Shown here: in pieces, positions 17,401 to 24,364 of the stretch
Numbering within the stretch: position 1 is the stretch's first letter
How the letters are laid out: the number at the start of each line of letters is the position of its first letter
Source: Flavobacterium soyae
GTDB taxonomy: Bacteria; Bacteroidota; Bacteroidia; Flavobacteriales; Flavobacteriaceae
Length of the DNA: 64,000 bases
Reading direction: 5' to 3'
Assembly: GCF_021245985.1 (NCBI RefSeq)
Contig: NZ_JAJQXA010000005.1
Span: 248,001-312,000, forward strand
Program-made: the position numbers and the translations under genes
Notes under the pieces: generated by a model
The model's database searches: none
Seen by the model: only the letters and a program-made list of their open reading frames with translations
What the model was told of the DNA's origin: nothing

Positions 17401-17611
17401 CATTTATAGATTCTTCGATAGAAGGTGCCACAGAACGTAAAACCGTTTCTGCGTTTGCTCCCGGATATACCGCCGTTACCAAAACCGATGGCGGCGCAAT
17501 ATCAGGAAACTGTTGTAAAGGCAGTTTAGTTAAACCAAGTACTCCAAGAATCACCAGTAAAATGGAGATTACGGTTGCAAGTACTGGTCTTTGTATAAAT
17601 ATTTTGAACAT
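14444..17611 (-). CDS. RND multidrug efflux pump, inner-membrane subunit (HAE-1 type)
   Basis: 1055 residues, the normal length of AcrB-like pumps. N-terminal MFKIFIQRPVLATVISILLVILG starts TM1; two large periplasmic loops and twelve membrane spans follow. TM4 carries the proton-relay acidic pair in GIVVDDAIVVVEAV. The porter-domain phrase PGFSNVEALDLVLQ and the GFIPTEDQG motif are typical of HAE-1. The TM6-TM7 loop (about residues 498-510) is histidine-rich (DNHGAHDHDAPHEKKG). It is co-transcribed with adaptor (12 bases upstream) and outer-membrane factor. Confidence 0.93.
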   Translation of the reverse strand: MFKIFIQRPVLATVISILLVILGVLGLTKLPLQQFPDIAPPSVLVTAVYPGANAETVLRSVAPSIEESINGVENMTYMSSTASNDGTLAITVFFKLGTDADQAAVNVQNRVAQATSQLPAEVVQQGIVTAKQQNSFIMAIGMYTDDEAKYDQTFVANYAQINIIPELKRIPGVGSASIFGGVKDYSMRVWLNPTQMSTYKVTPSEVMGAIQDKSLEAAPGKFGERSKEVFEYVIKYKGKLTKPEDYENIAIRSNADGSVLRLKDVARVELGAYSYNSLTRLNGKKGIVIGVIQLAGSNSNDIQIAINKMMEKASKDFPKGIKHNIFYSTKVSLDQSIEQVEHTLLEAFILVFIVVFIFLQDFRSTLIPAIAVPVAILGTFFFMQLFGFSINLLTLFALILAIGIVVDDAIVVVEAVHAKMEHKRLSPKIATHEAMHEITGAIISITLVMAAVFLPVGFMEGSTGVFYRQFAFTMAIAIVISAVNALTLSPALAALFLKDNHGAHDHDAPHEKKGFKEKFFSAFNSSFESLTNRYVGGLKFLIRRKWLSLGGLALITVATVIMVKTTPAGFIPTEDQGFIAIAVNTPSGTSLDGTQKVMTEAENTLKALDASRFVTAISGFNLLTNSTSPSSAVVFVLLKPNEERGEVKNIDEIMNQVRGKLGAISGGSFFVFSFPTVPGFSNVEALDLVLQDKTGGKLDKFSGISQNFIGELMKRPEIAVAFTSFKADYPQLQLEVNDEKANQLGVNVKDILQTMQAYFGSAQASDFNRFGKYYRVVVQADIEDRADPTAIDRVFVKNRTGEMVPINTLVKLTRIYGSETASRYNLFNSISINAIPKPGFSSGDAIKAIEEVAAQQLPAGYGFEFSGQTREEISSGGQSATIFLLCLIFVYFLLAAQYESYILPLAVILSIPAGIFGVFVAIGLTGIENNIYVQVALVMLIGLLAKNAILIVEFAVQKRKSGQALIRASIDAAKLRLRPIIMTSLAFIVGLVPMMSAKGPSAQGNHSISIGAAGGMISGVILGLFIIPVLFIIFQHLQEKVSGKPVAVIHNEEKE

Positions 17612-17623
17612 TGTTTTTTAGAA

Positions 17624-18772
17624 TTATTTTTTATTAGTTACTTCGGCAACTTTAGTTGATTTTTCCGGCTGAATCGCTTGTCCATCCTGAAGTTTGTCAA
17701 TACCGCTTAACACGATTTGGTCACCAGTTTTTACACCTTCTTTAATTAAATAATTAGTACCGCTTTTACCCACAATAGTGATAGGCGTTTTAGTTACTTT
17801 GTTGTCTTTACCTACGCTGAAAACAAATACTTTATCCTGCATTTCAACTGTAGCCGACTGTGGAACTAAAATCGCATCGTCGTGGTTTAATCCTAAACGG
17901 ATTCTTCCTGTGTTTCCAGAACGTAATGTTCCGTTTGCATTTGGGAAAGTTGCTCTAATCGTGATAGCTCCAGTAGTTTTATCAAACTGACCGTCAACCA
18001 TATCGATTTTTCCCGTTTGAGGATAAACGTTGTTATCAGCCAAAATCAAAGTAACCGGAGGTAATTTTTTGATTTTGTCACCAAGAGAACTTCCTTTATA
18101 TTGCTCTTTAAAGTTGATGAAATCAGTTTCACCCAAAGAGAAATAAGCAAATACTTCGTGAACGTCTGATAAAGTGGTTAAAGCTTCAACATCAGAAGCA
18201 GAAACTAAACTTCCTTGTTTTTTAGGAAGTCTTCCAATGTATCCGCTCACTGGAGCTGTAACATTAGTGTATCCTAAATTAATTTTAGCAGAACCTACCA
18301 TTGCTTTTGCCTGTTCGATATTTGCAGCAGCAATTTTTTGAGAAGCTTTAGCTGTTTTTAACTGATAATCAGAAACTACTTTGTTTTGTACTAAAGGAGT
18401 CAATTTATCTACTTCTAAATTAGCGTTGATTAAAGCCGCTTCAGCTGCGTGAAGACTTGCTAAAGCATTGTTTAACTGCTCACGGTATGGACGTTCGTTT
18501 ATTTTAAATAAAGTTTGTCCTTTGCTTACATAAGCACCTTCGTCAACAAAAATTCTGTCAAGGTTTCCGCTTACCTGCGGACGAATTTCAACATCTACAG
18601 TTCCTTGTATAGCAGCTGGATATTCAGCATCAGTAGTTGTATTTGCACTTGTTATAGCCAACACAGGTAAAACCGGAGGTGGTGGAGCAGTAGGTGCCTG
18701 ATTTTTGTCGCCACAGCTGCTTAATACTAGGGCCAGAATAAAACTGGTTATAATTACATTTTTCATTTTCAT
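17624..18772 (-). CDS. RND efflux periplasmic adaptor (membrane fusion protein)
   Basis: 382 residues from the ATG at 18772, with lipoprotein signal MKMKNVIITSFILALVLSS-C. Barrel-sandwich hybrid segments (GTVDVEIRPQVSGNLDRIFV, DEGAYVSKGQTLFKI), a coiled-coil hairpin and GYTNVTAPVSGYIGRLPKKQ mark an AcrA-like adaptor. An ATG six bases further (18766) is equally possible; a frame reaching 18841 adds residues that precede any signal peptide. It is the first gene of the operon; the TetR operator cluster lies just upstream. Confidence 0.9.
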   Translation of the reverse strand: MKMKNVIITSFILALVLSSCGDKNQAPTAPPPPVLPVLAITSANTTTDAEYPAAIQGTVDVEIRPQVSGNLDRIFVDEGAYVSKGQTLFKINERPYREQLNNALASLHAAEAALINANLEVDKLTPLVQNKVVSDYQLKTAKASQKIAAANIEQAKAMVGSAKINLGYTNVTAPVSGYIGRLPKKQGSLVSASDVEALTTLSDVHEVFAYFSLGETDFINFKEQYKGSSLGDKIKKLPPVTLILADNNVYPQTGKIDMVDGQFDKTTGAITIRATFPNANGTLRSGNTGRIRLGLNHDDAILVPQSATVEMQDKVFVFSVGKDNKVTKTPITIVGKSGTNYLIKEGVKTGDQIVLSGIDKLQDGQAIQPEKSTKVAEVTNKK

Positions 18773-18862
18773 AGTGGTTTTAATTGGTTGAACATTTTCT
18801 CGGATTAAATTTTTAGGTATTCTGGAATTCTCGGGATTCATATCTAATTAAATTAAATTATC

Positions 18863-19067
18863 TAACATTGTTAAGTAAATGTGCGCAGACTTTCATACTT
18901 TAAGCTTTTTCAATTCTATTCTAAATCATTATTAAAATATTTAACAGCGTTAAGCAAAAGTCTAAAAAAAGAGTTTTTATTACTCTATTAAATTTTCTAA
19001 CAGTGTTAAGTTAAGGTTATAAAAAAAAGGATTTTATATTATCCAATTAAATTATTTTACACTGTTA
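18863..19067 (-). promoter_or_regulatory. Four-copy operator array upstream of the efflux operon
   Basis: Palindromes of consensus TAACAnTGTTA occur at 18863-18873 (TAACATTGTTA), 18942-18952 (TAACAGCGTTA, one mismatch), 18998-19008 (TAACAGTGTTA) and 19057-19067 (TTACACTGTTA, one mismatch), 79, 56 and 59 bases apart. The flanking bases (ATTAAATT..., AAAAAAA) are partly repeated, so the array looks like decayed duplications of a unit near 57 bp. The site nearest the operon lies right after CACATTTA (18883-18876 on the minus strand), a -7-like box. Confidence 0.75.
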
Positions 19068-19087
19068 AGTAAAAATTGAAAAAAAAT

Positions 19088-19681
19088 CTATTGTATTGAT
19101 TTGATGATACCGCCAATGGCATCTTTCAAAATTTGAGCATTTATTGTTTCTAAAATATCACTTTTGTTAATGATATTGATGGCGATTAAACCATGAATAA
19201 CAGAAAAGAAAGTAAAATATTTTTGTTTAATGATATCTTCACTCGGATTGCTGTCTTTCATTACTTCAGCAATTACCTGAGTAAATAATCTGTAAGGTCC
19301 CTCCTGAGCCGAACATCGCTGTGCGCAGCAGGTCATTTGAACACCAAACATTAGCTGGTACATTTCAGTATTTGTAAAAGCGAAGTCCCAGTAAGTCATC
19401 CACATGGCTTCTAATTGATCTTCCGGTTTTTCAAACTTATCTATCGCAATTTGCAGTTCTTTAGTCAGTTTAATAAAACCTTTACCTGTCAATTCTTCAA
19501 GTATTGCTTCCTTATTCGAAAAGTATTCATAAATAATAGGAGCAGTATATTCGATTCTGTCGGCAATTTTACGCATACTCAAACCATTCCAGCCTTCATC
19601 TTTTACGATATCATAAGCAGCACCAAGAATGTTATTTCTTGTTTCTTCTTTTTGTCTTAAAATTCGATCTTTGCTAGCCAT
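19088..19681 (-). CDS. TetR-family regulator of the RND efflux operon
   Basis: 197 residues. Residues about 12-60 are a TetR helix-turn-helix (TRNNILGAAYDIVKDEGW, LSMRKIADRIEYTAPIIYEYF, SNKEAILEEL). The C-terminal domain has a Cys-rich stretch (MTCCAQRCSAQEGPY) of unknown meaning, perhaps ligand contact. The gene is upstream of and in the same direction as the efflux operon, separated by the four-copy operator array, and has a fifth operator at its own promoter. Repression of the pump and itself is the obvious inference. Confidence 0.9.
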   Translation of the reverse strand: MASKDRILRQKEETRNNILGAAYDIVKDEGWNGLSMRKIADRIEYTAPIIYEYFSNKEAILEELTGKGFIKLTKELQIAIDKFEKPEDQLEAMWMTYWDFAFTNTEMYQLMFGVQMTCCAQRCSAQEGPYRLFTQVIAEVMKDSNPSEDIIKQKYFTFFSVIHGLIAINIINKSDILETINAQILKDAIGGIIKSIQ

Positions 19682-19703
19682 TATATTCGAGTATTAAATT
19701 GTT

Positions 19704-19724
19704 TAACACTGTTAGGCAAATGTA
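19704..19724 (-). promoter_or_regulatory. tetR promoter -7 box with adjacent operator
   Basis: On the minus strand TACATTTG (19724-19717) matches the Bacteroidota -7 element. It is followed after two bases by the palindrome TAACACTGTTA (19704-19714), the fifth copy of the operator. The operator therefore covers the transcription start, a layout expected for autorepression. Confidence 0.72.
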
Positions 19725-20398
19725 TGGCGGTTTTTCTAATTATGAAATAATTTTGTCATAATATTTTCTTATCGTGTTATAGATTGATCTAAAAATGCTT
19801 GCGAAGTCCTTATTTTATTGATGTTTGTAATCCTGTAATTTTTTTAAGTAGCAGATAAATTTGTGTTTTTAAGACCATTTGTCCCGCTCCTCACTATATC
19901 TTTTTTGTCCCGATAGCTATCGGGACCACCACAAAAGGATGCCGTTCCGATCAGGGCTAGGCGAGAAGGTATATTTTTTCATTAGAAAACAAAAATACAA
20001 ATGATATAATTATGTGTAAACCGGATTGAAATCCGTTCTTAATATCAACTGGACTGAAGTCCAGCCCTACAATATTGATCGAGCCGCTGGCTCTTTTTCA
20101 TAGAAATCAAAATGACAAACAACGAGGTAAAAGATTGCATAATAAGAATTGATTAAAATTCCATTAAAAGAAAATTCCGAAGGAATGACCCATATTGTAG
20201 GGCTGGACTTCAGTCCAGTTTAAAAATGTATAAATTCCGCAATCTAAATGGCTAATCTTTGTCGAGTTACTAGTGCGATTTCTCCTTACGTCGAAATGAC
20301 AAACAGCACGCTAAAAAAAAACGCCACAATGTTGTCAGGCTGAGCAAAGTCGAAGGCCCGCCATCATAATCGACAATTTTTAGAGCTTTTAAGTAAAA
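19725..20398. repeat. Gene-free spacer with a 29-bp inverted repeat and other palindromes
   Basis: AACTGGACTGAAGTCCAGCC... at 20047-20075 is perfectly complementary to 20192-20220; each arm contains its own palindrome (GGACTgaAGTCC). Between them is a 116-bp AT-rich stretch with ATTCCgaaGGAAT. Before them lie CCCGATAGCTATCGGG (about 19910) and GGATTgaAATCC (about 20023). After them is CTGAGCaAAGTCGAAG (20339). No ORF is credible. The paired arms look like a mobile intergenic element of unknown class. Confidence 0.6.
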
Positions 20399-20740
20399 TC
20401 AGCTTATCGACATATGTTTACTGAAATATGCAATTGCCATTTCTATAATTTCGTCTTTGGTTGTAAAACTATATTTTGCACCGCTTTCTAAAGTATAGTG
20501 ATCGCCAATATTTGGAAAATATTCTTTTCCATTTGCGTGAAATGAATTTACAACAGTAAGCCAGCGATTGCGCTCGTGATCTTTGAAGGAATAAATATGT
20601 TTTTCTGAAGTAATAAAGTTAGTTCCGTTATTAACATCAAGTATAGAAGTAAATTTACTTTTTAGGAAACTACCATGAATAGAGATATTTGAATTGAATT
20701 TTTTTGACAATAATTCGGTTAATTTTTGTGTATTGGGCAT
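20399..20740 (-). CDS. Hypothetical protein
   Basis: 113 residues, soluble, no signal peptide, no motif recognised. It ends in a helical segment (DEIIEMAIAYFSKHMSIS). It stands alone: 126 bases from the next gene upstream and with a 29-bp inverted-repeat spacer downstream. It may be an immunity or regulatory-type small protein, but nothing in the sequence shows this. Confidence 0.6.
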   Translation of the reverse strand: MPNTQKLTELLSKKFNSNISIHGSFLKSKFTSILDVNNGTNFITSEKHIYSFKDHERNRWLTVVNSFHANGKEYFPNIGDHYTLESGAKYSFTTKDEIIEMAIAYFSKHMSIS

Positions 20741-20866
20741 ATAAAATCTTTTAAATTTTGGTGTAGTATTGTAAATATAAGACTGTGGTTTTTACTTACT
20801 ATACCCTTAAAAGTTTTTATTATGATAAAATAAGGTTTTTTTTGAGTATCAACAGAAAAAGTATTT

Positions 20867-21460
20867 TTAATTCTCAATTCTCTTAGTTTTGGCAAATATT
20901 TTTATTTGATTTTTTGCCAGATAATATATTCCAACAAAAAACAAAAAGAATACTATTTTCATTAAAAGAGCAAGGAAAAAGTTAGAAGGATAAATATCCA
21001 AATCACGATACATTGTCCACGAGCTTGGCAAATAATCACGATGGAAACTAGTAATAAAAATAATAAATTGTTCAATTGAAACAATAAGTAAAAAGCTGAA
21101 TACGATTCTCAATAAAGCATTTTTGCTGACTTTTTTAAACCGCAGTAATTGTGTAAGAGCAAACCATAAAATAGGCTGTGTCCAATATCCAATCCAATAT
21201 TTTCCGAACATTCTGTTTAGCATATCGCTTTTTTCTTCTGGATTACTTTCTGCATAAAAAACAAAAAATCCAATTATCCAGACAGCAAAATAAATTACGC
21301 CAGCCAAAGAAATAAATTTAACAGCTTCTTCATCTATTTTGTACAGAATAGGTTTCTTTATAAAAATTGAAACAATTAAATATAGAATTGAATATAAACC
21401 AAAGGCTGTAAAAAAGTCTACCGTTATTATTTGAAGAAGTAATAGAATGTTTTCTCTCAT
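20867..21460 (-). CDS. Polytopic membrane protein of unknown function
   Basis: 197 residues with five membrane segments (about 5-33, 50-70, 88-106, 118-142, 160-182). No catalytic residues stand out. Its ATG overlaps the stop codon of the upstream lipoprotein gene by one base, so the two are translated together and may work as a pair. Confidence 0.72.
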   Translation of the reverse strand: MRENILLLLQIITVDFFTAFGLYSILYLIVSIFIKKPILYKIDEEAVKFISLAGVIYFAVWIIGFFVFYAESNPEEKSDMLNRMFGKYWIGYWTQPILWFALTQLLRFKKVSKNALLRIVFSFLLIVSIEQFIIFITSFHRDYLPSSWTMYRDLDIYPSNFFLALLMKIVFFLFFVGIYYLAKNQIKIFAKTKRIEN

Positions 21461-22056
21461 TATTTTTTCGTTCTGTCTTTAGCCAAACGGTTTTTACTTT
21501 TGGAATAACCAGCTTCTTCTACATTAAAAGAATCTAGAATTCTATTCATTCTTTCGGTATATTGTTTTTCTTTACTGGCTTCTGTCCATGACATGATTTG
21601 ATAGTATCGGTCTTTTCCCTGTACAATTGCAAATCGATAAAAAACGTTAAAACCGTCAGTGATTCCAGATACTGAAAAAACAATAGCACTTGAGGAATTA
21701 ATTTTCTTTTTCTGTACATCGTAGAGCTTAAAATCTTTTAAACCGGATTTTTTTAAATTATTCAAAGTAGCATTGTAATACCCATCGAGATCTGGTGTTG
21801 TGTTTAATAAATTATTTTCAATAGCATTTACAAAATCAGTTTTTAATTCATCTATTACAATAACATAAAATTCGTCAAACTGATTCTGTAATTGTAAAGA
21901 AGCTTCATCATTCAATTCTGTCGTAACACCAAGATTTTCCGGGACAGATATTGAATATTTATTTTCGACTGTTTTCTTTTCAAATTTTTCATTCGAATGA
22001 TTCTGATCGCATGAAGAAAGAACTACAAGAAATAGTAAAGCAATAATTTTTTTCAT
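21460..22056 (-). CDS. Predicted lipoprotein of unknown function
   Basis: 198 residues. MKKIIALLFLVVLSS-C is a clear lipoprotein signal. The mature part resembles small PsbP/DUF1795-like proteins in layout (SISVPENLGVTTELNDEASLQLQN, then YRFAIVQGKDRYYQIMSWTE) with a basic tail. It is the first gene of a two-gene unit with the five-span membrane protein. Confidence 0.75.
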   Translation of the reverse strand: MKKIIALLFLVVLSSCDQNHSNEKFEKKTVENKYSISVPENLGVTTELNDEASLQLQNQFDEFYVIVIDELKTDFVNAIENNLLNTTPDLDGYYNATLNNLKKSGLKDFKLYDVQKKKINSSSAIVFSVSGITDGFNVFYRFAIVQGKDRYYQIMSWTEASKEKQYTERMNRILDSFNVEEAGYSKSKNRLAKDRTKK

Positions 22057-22190
22057 AAGGTATTTTATGGTTTTTAGCTGATGTAATATTAACCCAAAAT
22101 CATATAATGGGCAACTCTTATATAATTTATTATATTTGAATAAGTGTGTTATTTTATTGTAGGAAAAATATTAAAAATGTAAAATTTTCA

Positions 22191-22344
22191 TATATTTGTT
22201 TTTCCTAAATATTACGACTTTGAAATTGATAAAGATTTGCCCTTGTATTATGTGTACGGTATCGGAAACGACCGTAAAACGCTGTCGTAAGCGTTTAGGA
22301 GCACTAACATGCAAGGGTTTTTATATTCCTAAATATTACGACAA
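22191..22344 (+). promoter_or_regulatory. Leader with 17-bp direct repeats flanking a structured core
   Basis: TATATTTG at 22191-22198 fits a -7 element. TTCCTAAATATTACGAC occurs at 22202-22218 and again at 22326-22342. Between the copies are an outer stem CCCTTG/CAAGGG (about 22240 and 22312), a hairpin ACGGT/ACCGT and a hairpin AAACGCT/AGCGTTT with a six-base loop. The second repeat ends just before the ATG (22347) of the 77-residue gene. It could be a regulatory RNA leader or an inserted palindromic element with a duplicated flank. Confidence 0.5.
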
Positions 22345-22346
22345 TT

Positions 22347-22580
22347 ATGAGTACAAACACATTTTCAAAAGAAGCTGAAACAAGACTTCTAAATTTCTTC
22401 AACACTAAAATTGATCCGCAAGAAATGGCCAAAGCAATAAGGCAGGTAAATTATATCCTTGCTTTAGGCGTTATGCGAGAACATGAAACTCTTCAAAACG
22501 GAATTGATAATTTAGAAAACAGCTTTTTTTGGCTGAATGAATTGGCTGAGGTTTTGAATCCTTATTTGGAGAAGGAATAA
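22347..22580 (+). CDS. Small hypothetical protein, 77 residues
   Basis: All-helical, acidic protein (DPQEMAKAIRQVNYILALGV, NSFFWLNELAEVLNPYLEKE) with no recognised family. It is the only plus-strand gene in this island and is followed by a strong terminator, which supports it as an independent transcript. The unusual structured leader with direct repeats ends right at its start codon. Confidence 0.65.
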   Translation: MSTNTFSKEAETRLLNFFNTKIDPQEMAKAIRQVNYILALGVMREHETLQNGIDNLENSFFWLNELAEVLNPYLEKE

Positions 22581-22589
22581 ATTTTAAAA

Positions 22590-22619
22590 AAAACCTCGAT
22601 TTGAAAAAATCGAGGTTTT
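22590..22619 (+). terminator. Rho-independent terminator of the 77-residue gene
   Basis: AAAACCTCGATTT pairs with AAATCGAGGTTTT around a four-base loop, 10 bases after the stop codon, ending in TTTT. The A-run on the other side also makes it usable from the minus strand, where the gene at 22672 ends. Confidence 0.8.
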
Positions 22620-22642
22620 AGTTCTTTGTTCACTACTTTGTT

Positions 22643-22663
22643 GGCACGGATTGCAAATCCGCG
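22643..22663. repeat. Direct repeat GGCACGGATTGCAAATCCGCG, copy 1
   Basis: The same 21 bases recur in the same orientation at 23493-23513, with similar flanks (ctttg before, AT-GGG after). Each contains the small palindrome CGGATTgcAAATCCG. The two copies bracket the DUF4359-like gene and the 55-residue gene. Confidence 0.65.
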
Positions 22664-22671
22664 TTATTGGG

Positions 22672-23091
22672 CTATTCTGTAGCTATTGTGTCTACACTGA
22701 CAGCCATAGTATCAACTGCTTCTAAAGTATTTTCATAGCTGTTTATTTCATCATTATTAAATGCTTTATTTACTTTTTCAGAAAGAAAAACATTTCCAAA
22801 TAGACCATATCCAATACTTTTACTTTTGCCTTGCCATGTAATTTTAGTAATTGAAAATAGTATATAATTGTCTCTAGTTACAGAATTCTCAATTAACTTT
22901 TCTGCCAAAGAACTTCCAAACAAAATTCCTAATTTTTCCATATCAGAACCATTTTCTGAGATAGAATTCTGAACAACTTGATTTATTACTGATTTTACAG
23001 CTTGTTTATGTTCTTCACTACTTGGATTAGTTAAAACTGCTGCCAAAATGATAACAGCAAAAACTATAAGTATAATTTTCGATTTTTTCAT
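22672..23091 (-). CDS. DUF4359-like exported protein
   Basis: 139 residues with an N-terminal membrane anchor or uncleaved signal (KIILIVFAVIILAAVLTNPS). The rest, with DNYILFSITKITWQGKSKSIGYGLFGNVFLSE, matches the pattern of DUF4359 proteins as I know it: a short anchor and one small domain of unknown function. It is separated from the upstream 55-residue gene by a terminator hairpin. Confidence 0.7.
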   Translation of the reverse strand: MKKSKIILIVFAVIILAAVLTNPSSEEHKQAVKSVINQVVQNSISENGSDMEKLGILFGSSLAEKLIENSVTRDNYILFSITKITWQGKSKSIGYGLFGNVFLSEKVNKAFNNDEINSYENTLEAVDTMAVSVDTIATE

Positions 23092-23124
23092 AATATTTTA
23101 TTTGGTTTTCATTTTCCAGTAAAT

Positions 23125-23148
23125 AAGACTTCCATTTCTGGAAGTCTT
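23125..23148 (-). terminator. Hairpin terminator after the 55-residue gene
   Basis: AAGACTTCC (23125-23133) and GGAAGTCTT (23140-23148) form a nine-base stem with a six-base loop, 19 bases beyond the stop of the small gene. Confidence 0.7.
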
Positions 23149-23167
23149 AAAAATAAACAATAAGCTG

Positions 23168-23335
23168 TTAAGCATATCGGATTAACTTCCATGTTACAGC
23201 TTTGTTGTTGTAAGGAGGAAATTGATTACCTTTTGCTAAAGGTATAGTTGTTGATGGAGATGATTGTGCCTCCCACACTCCTGATTCAGGACATGTTTCA
23301 CCGGTCTTGCCAGTTGTTCCTAATGGTAATGCCAT
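23168..23335 (-). CDS. 55-residue YjzC-like protein
   Basis: ATG at 23335, stop at 23168-23170. The product starts MALPLGTTGKTGETCPESGV and ends NNKAVTWKLIRYA. The pattern G-x-x-C/A-PESGVW, then IPLAKGNQFPPY, then W-x-L near the end is that of YjzC-like and related short beta domains found alone or at the C-terminus of many bacterial proteins; function unknown. A terminator follows. Being short it is easily missed. Confidence 0.75.
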   Translation of the reverse strand: MALPLGTTGKTGETCPESGVWEAQSSPSTTIPLAKGNQFPPYNNKAVTWKLIRYA

Positions 23336-23492
23336 AATTTAATAATTAAGGGTTAATAATTGGTAAACTTAAAACCAATCATTATCTAATTATTACGGAA
23401 AACCTTTTTTAAATTATTTTATAAGATAATTTAATTTTAGTTAGATTATTCGCCGTTTTTGAGTTCAAGTAAAATGCATTCCTTACTTTGCG

Positions 23493-23513
23493 GGCACGGA
23501 TTGCAAATCCGCG
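23493..23513. repeat. Direct repeat GGCACGGATTGCAAATCCGCG, copy 2
   Basis: Exact second copy of the element at 22643-22663, 850 bases away in the same orientation, in the spacer before the SIR2-associated gene. Confidence 0.65.
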
Positions 23514-23612
23514 CTATCGGGTGGTAATTTGTGTCGTTTTTTATTCATATCTCTATAAAATAATTTTCTGAAGTAATTTACAATATTGTAATAAGAAAAT
23601 TTATAACATTTC

Positions 23613-24305
23613 TTATATTCTATGAGCTGTTTTTACAAAAAATACTTCTGTATTTTTTTCGTAATAAAATACTAATCTTAGTTTTTCTTTTTCATTTATT
23701 TCAATTTCAGAATAAGAAGTTAATTCATCAACAATAGTAATGTTTCCTAAAAAAAAGGTTTTAATTATTTTAAATAGAAGCTCTTTAGGATGCTCAATAT
23801 CATTAATTTCTTTGCTTGTTGATAATGGTTTACCTTCAAAACTAAAATGTTTGTAGCAATGAAATATTCCACCTATGAAATCAAAACCACCATTTTTGTT
23901 AGCTTTTATATCACGATATAAATCTATCCTAAGAAGTTTTTCATTTATTTTGCCATTAATTACTTCAATTGCATAACAAAATTGTTCCGTTCGCAAAGTT
24001 TCAATAAATCTTTCCAAATCAAACCAAGGTTCTAAATCATATATAGCTTCAATTACATCTTTAGCATCACCTGTTCCAAATTTTTTTGGAAATTTGGTAC
24101 TTGCAATTCTAAGATTTCTTTCTATAATTGCTTTAAACATGTTTGTTGGAACTAAATAGTATGTCCGTCCAGCAATTTCAATTGTTGCATAATTATTTAT
24201 TGCTATACCAGTTTTTGCATGATTTTTCTTTTCATGATCCATTAATAATAAAGATTTATGTTTTATAAAATCTCGTATTATTAGATATTCACCAATTTTT
24301 AACAT
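23613..24305 (-). CDS. Unknown protein paired with the SIR2-like gene
   Basis: 230 residues, no signal peptide, no membrane span, no family recognised. It has a basic N-terminal third (HKSLLLMDHEKKNHAKTG, NLRIASTKFPKKFG) and a C-terminal strand-rich end (LRLVFYYEKNTEVFFVKTAHRI). It lies 59 bases downstream of the SIR2-like gene on the same strand and shares its low GC, so the two probably form one unit. It could be a sensor, inhibitor or second effector; the sequence does not say. Confidence 0.7.
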   Translation of the reverse strand: MLKIGEYLIIRDFIKHKSLLLMDHEKKNHAKTGIAINNYATIEIAGRTYYLVPTNMFKAIIERNLRIASTKFPKKFGTGDAKDVIEAIYDLEPWFDLERFIETLRTEQFCYAIEVINGKINEKLLRIDLYRDIKANKNGGFDFIGGIFHCYKHFSFEGKPLSTSKEINDIEHPKELLFKIIKTFFLGNITIVDELTSYSEIEINEKEKLRLVFYYEKNTEVFFVKTAHRI

Positions 24306-24364
24306 ATTATTTAAAAGTTTCTGTTGTAGTAATTCAATTTTAATGTTTTAATTCTTTATTTATG

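Noticed and set aside
22196..22378. 60-residue plus-strand ORF across the direct repeats
   Set aside because: It starts in the -7-like box with TTG, crosses the structured element and overlaps the better-supported 77-residue gene in another frame.
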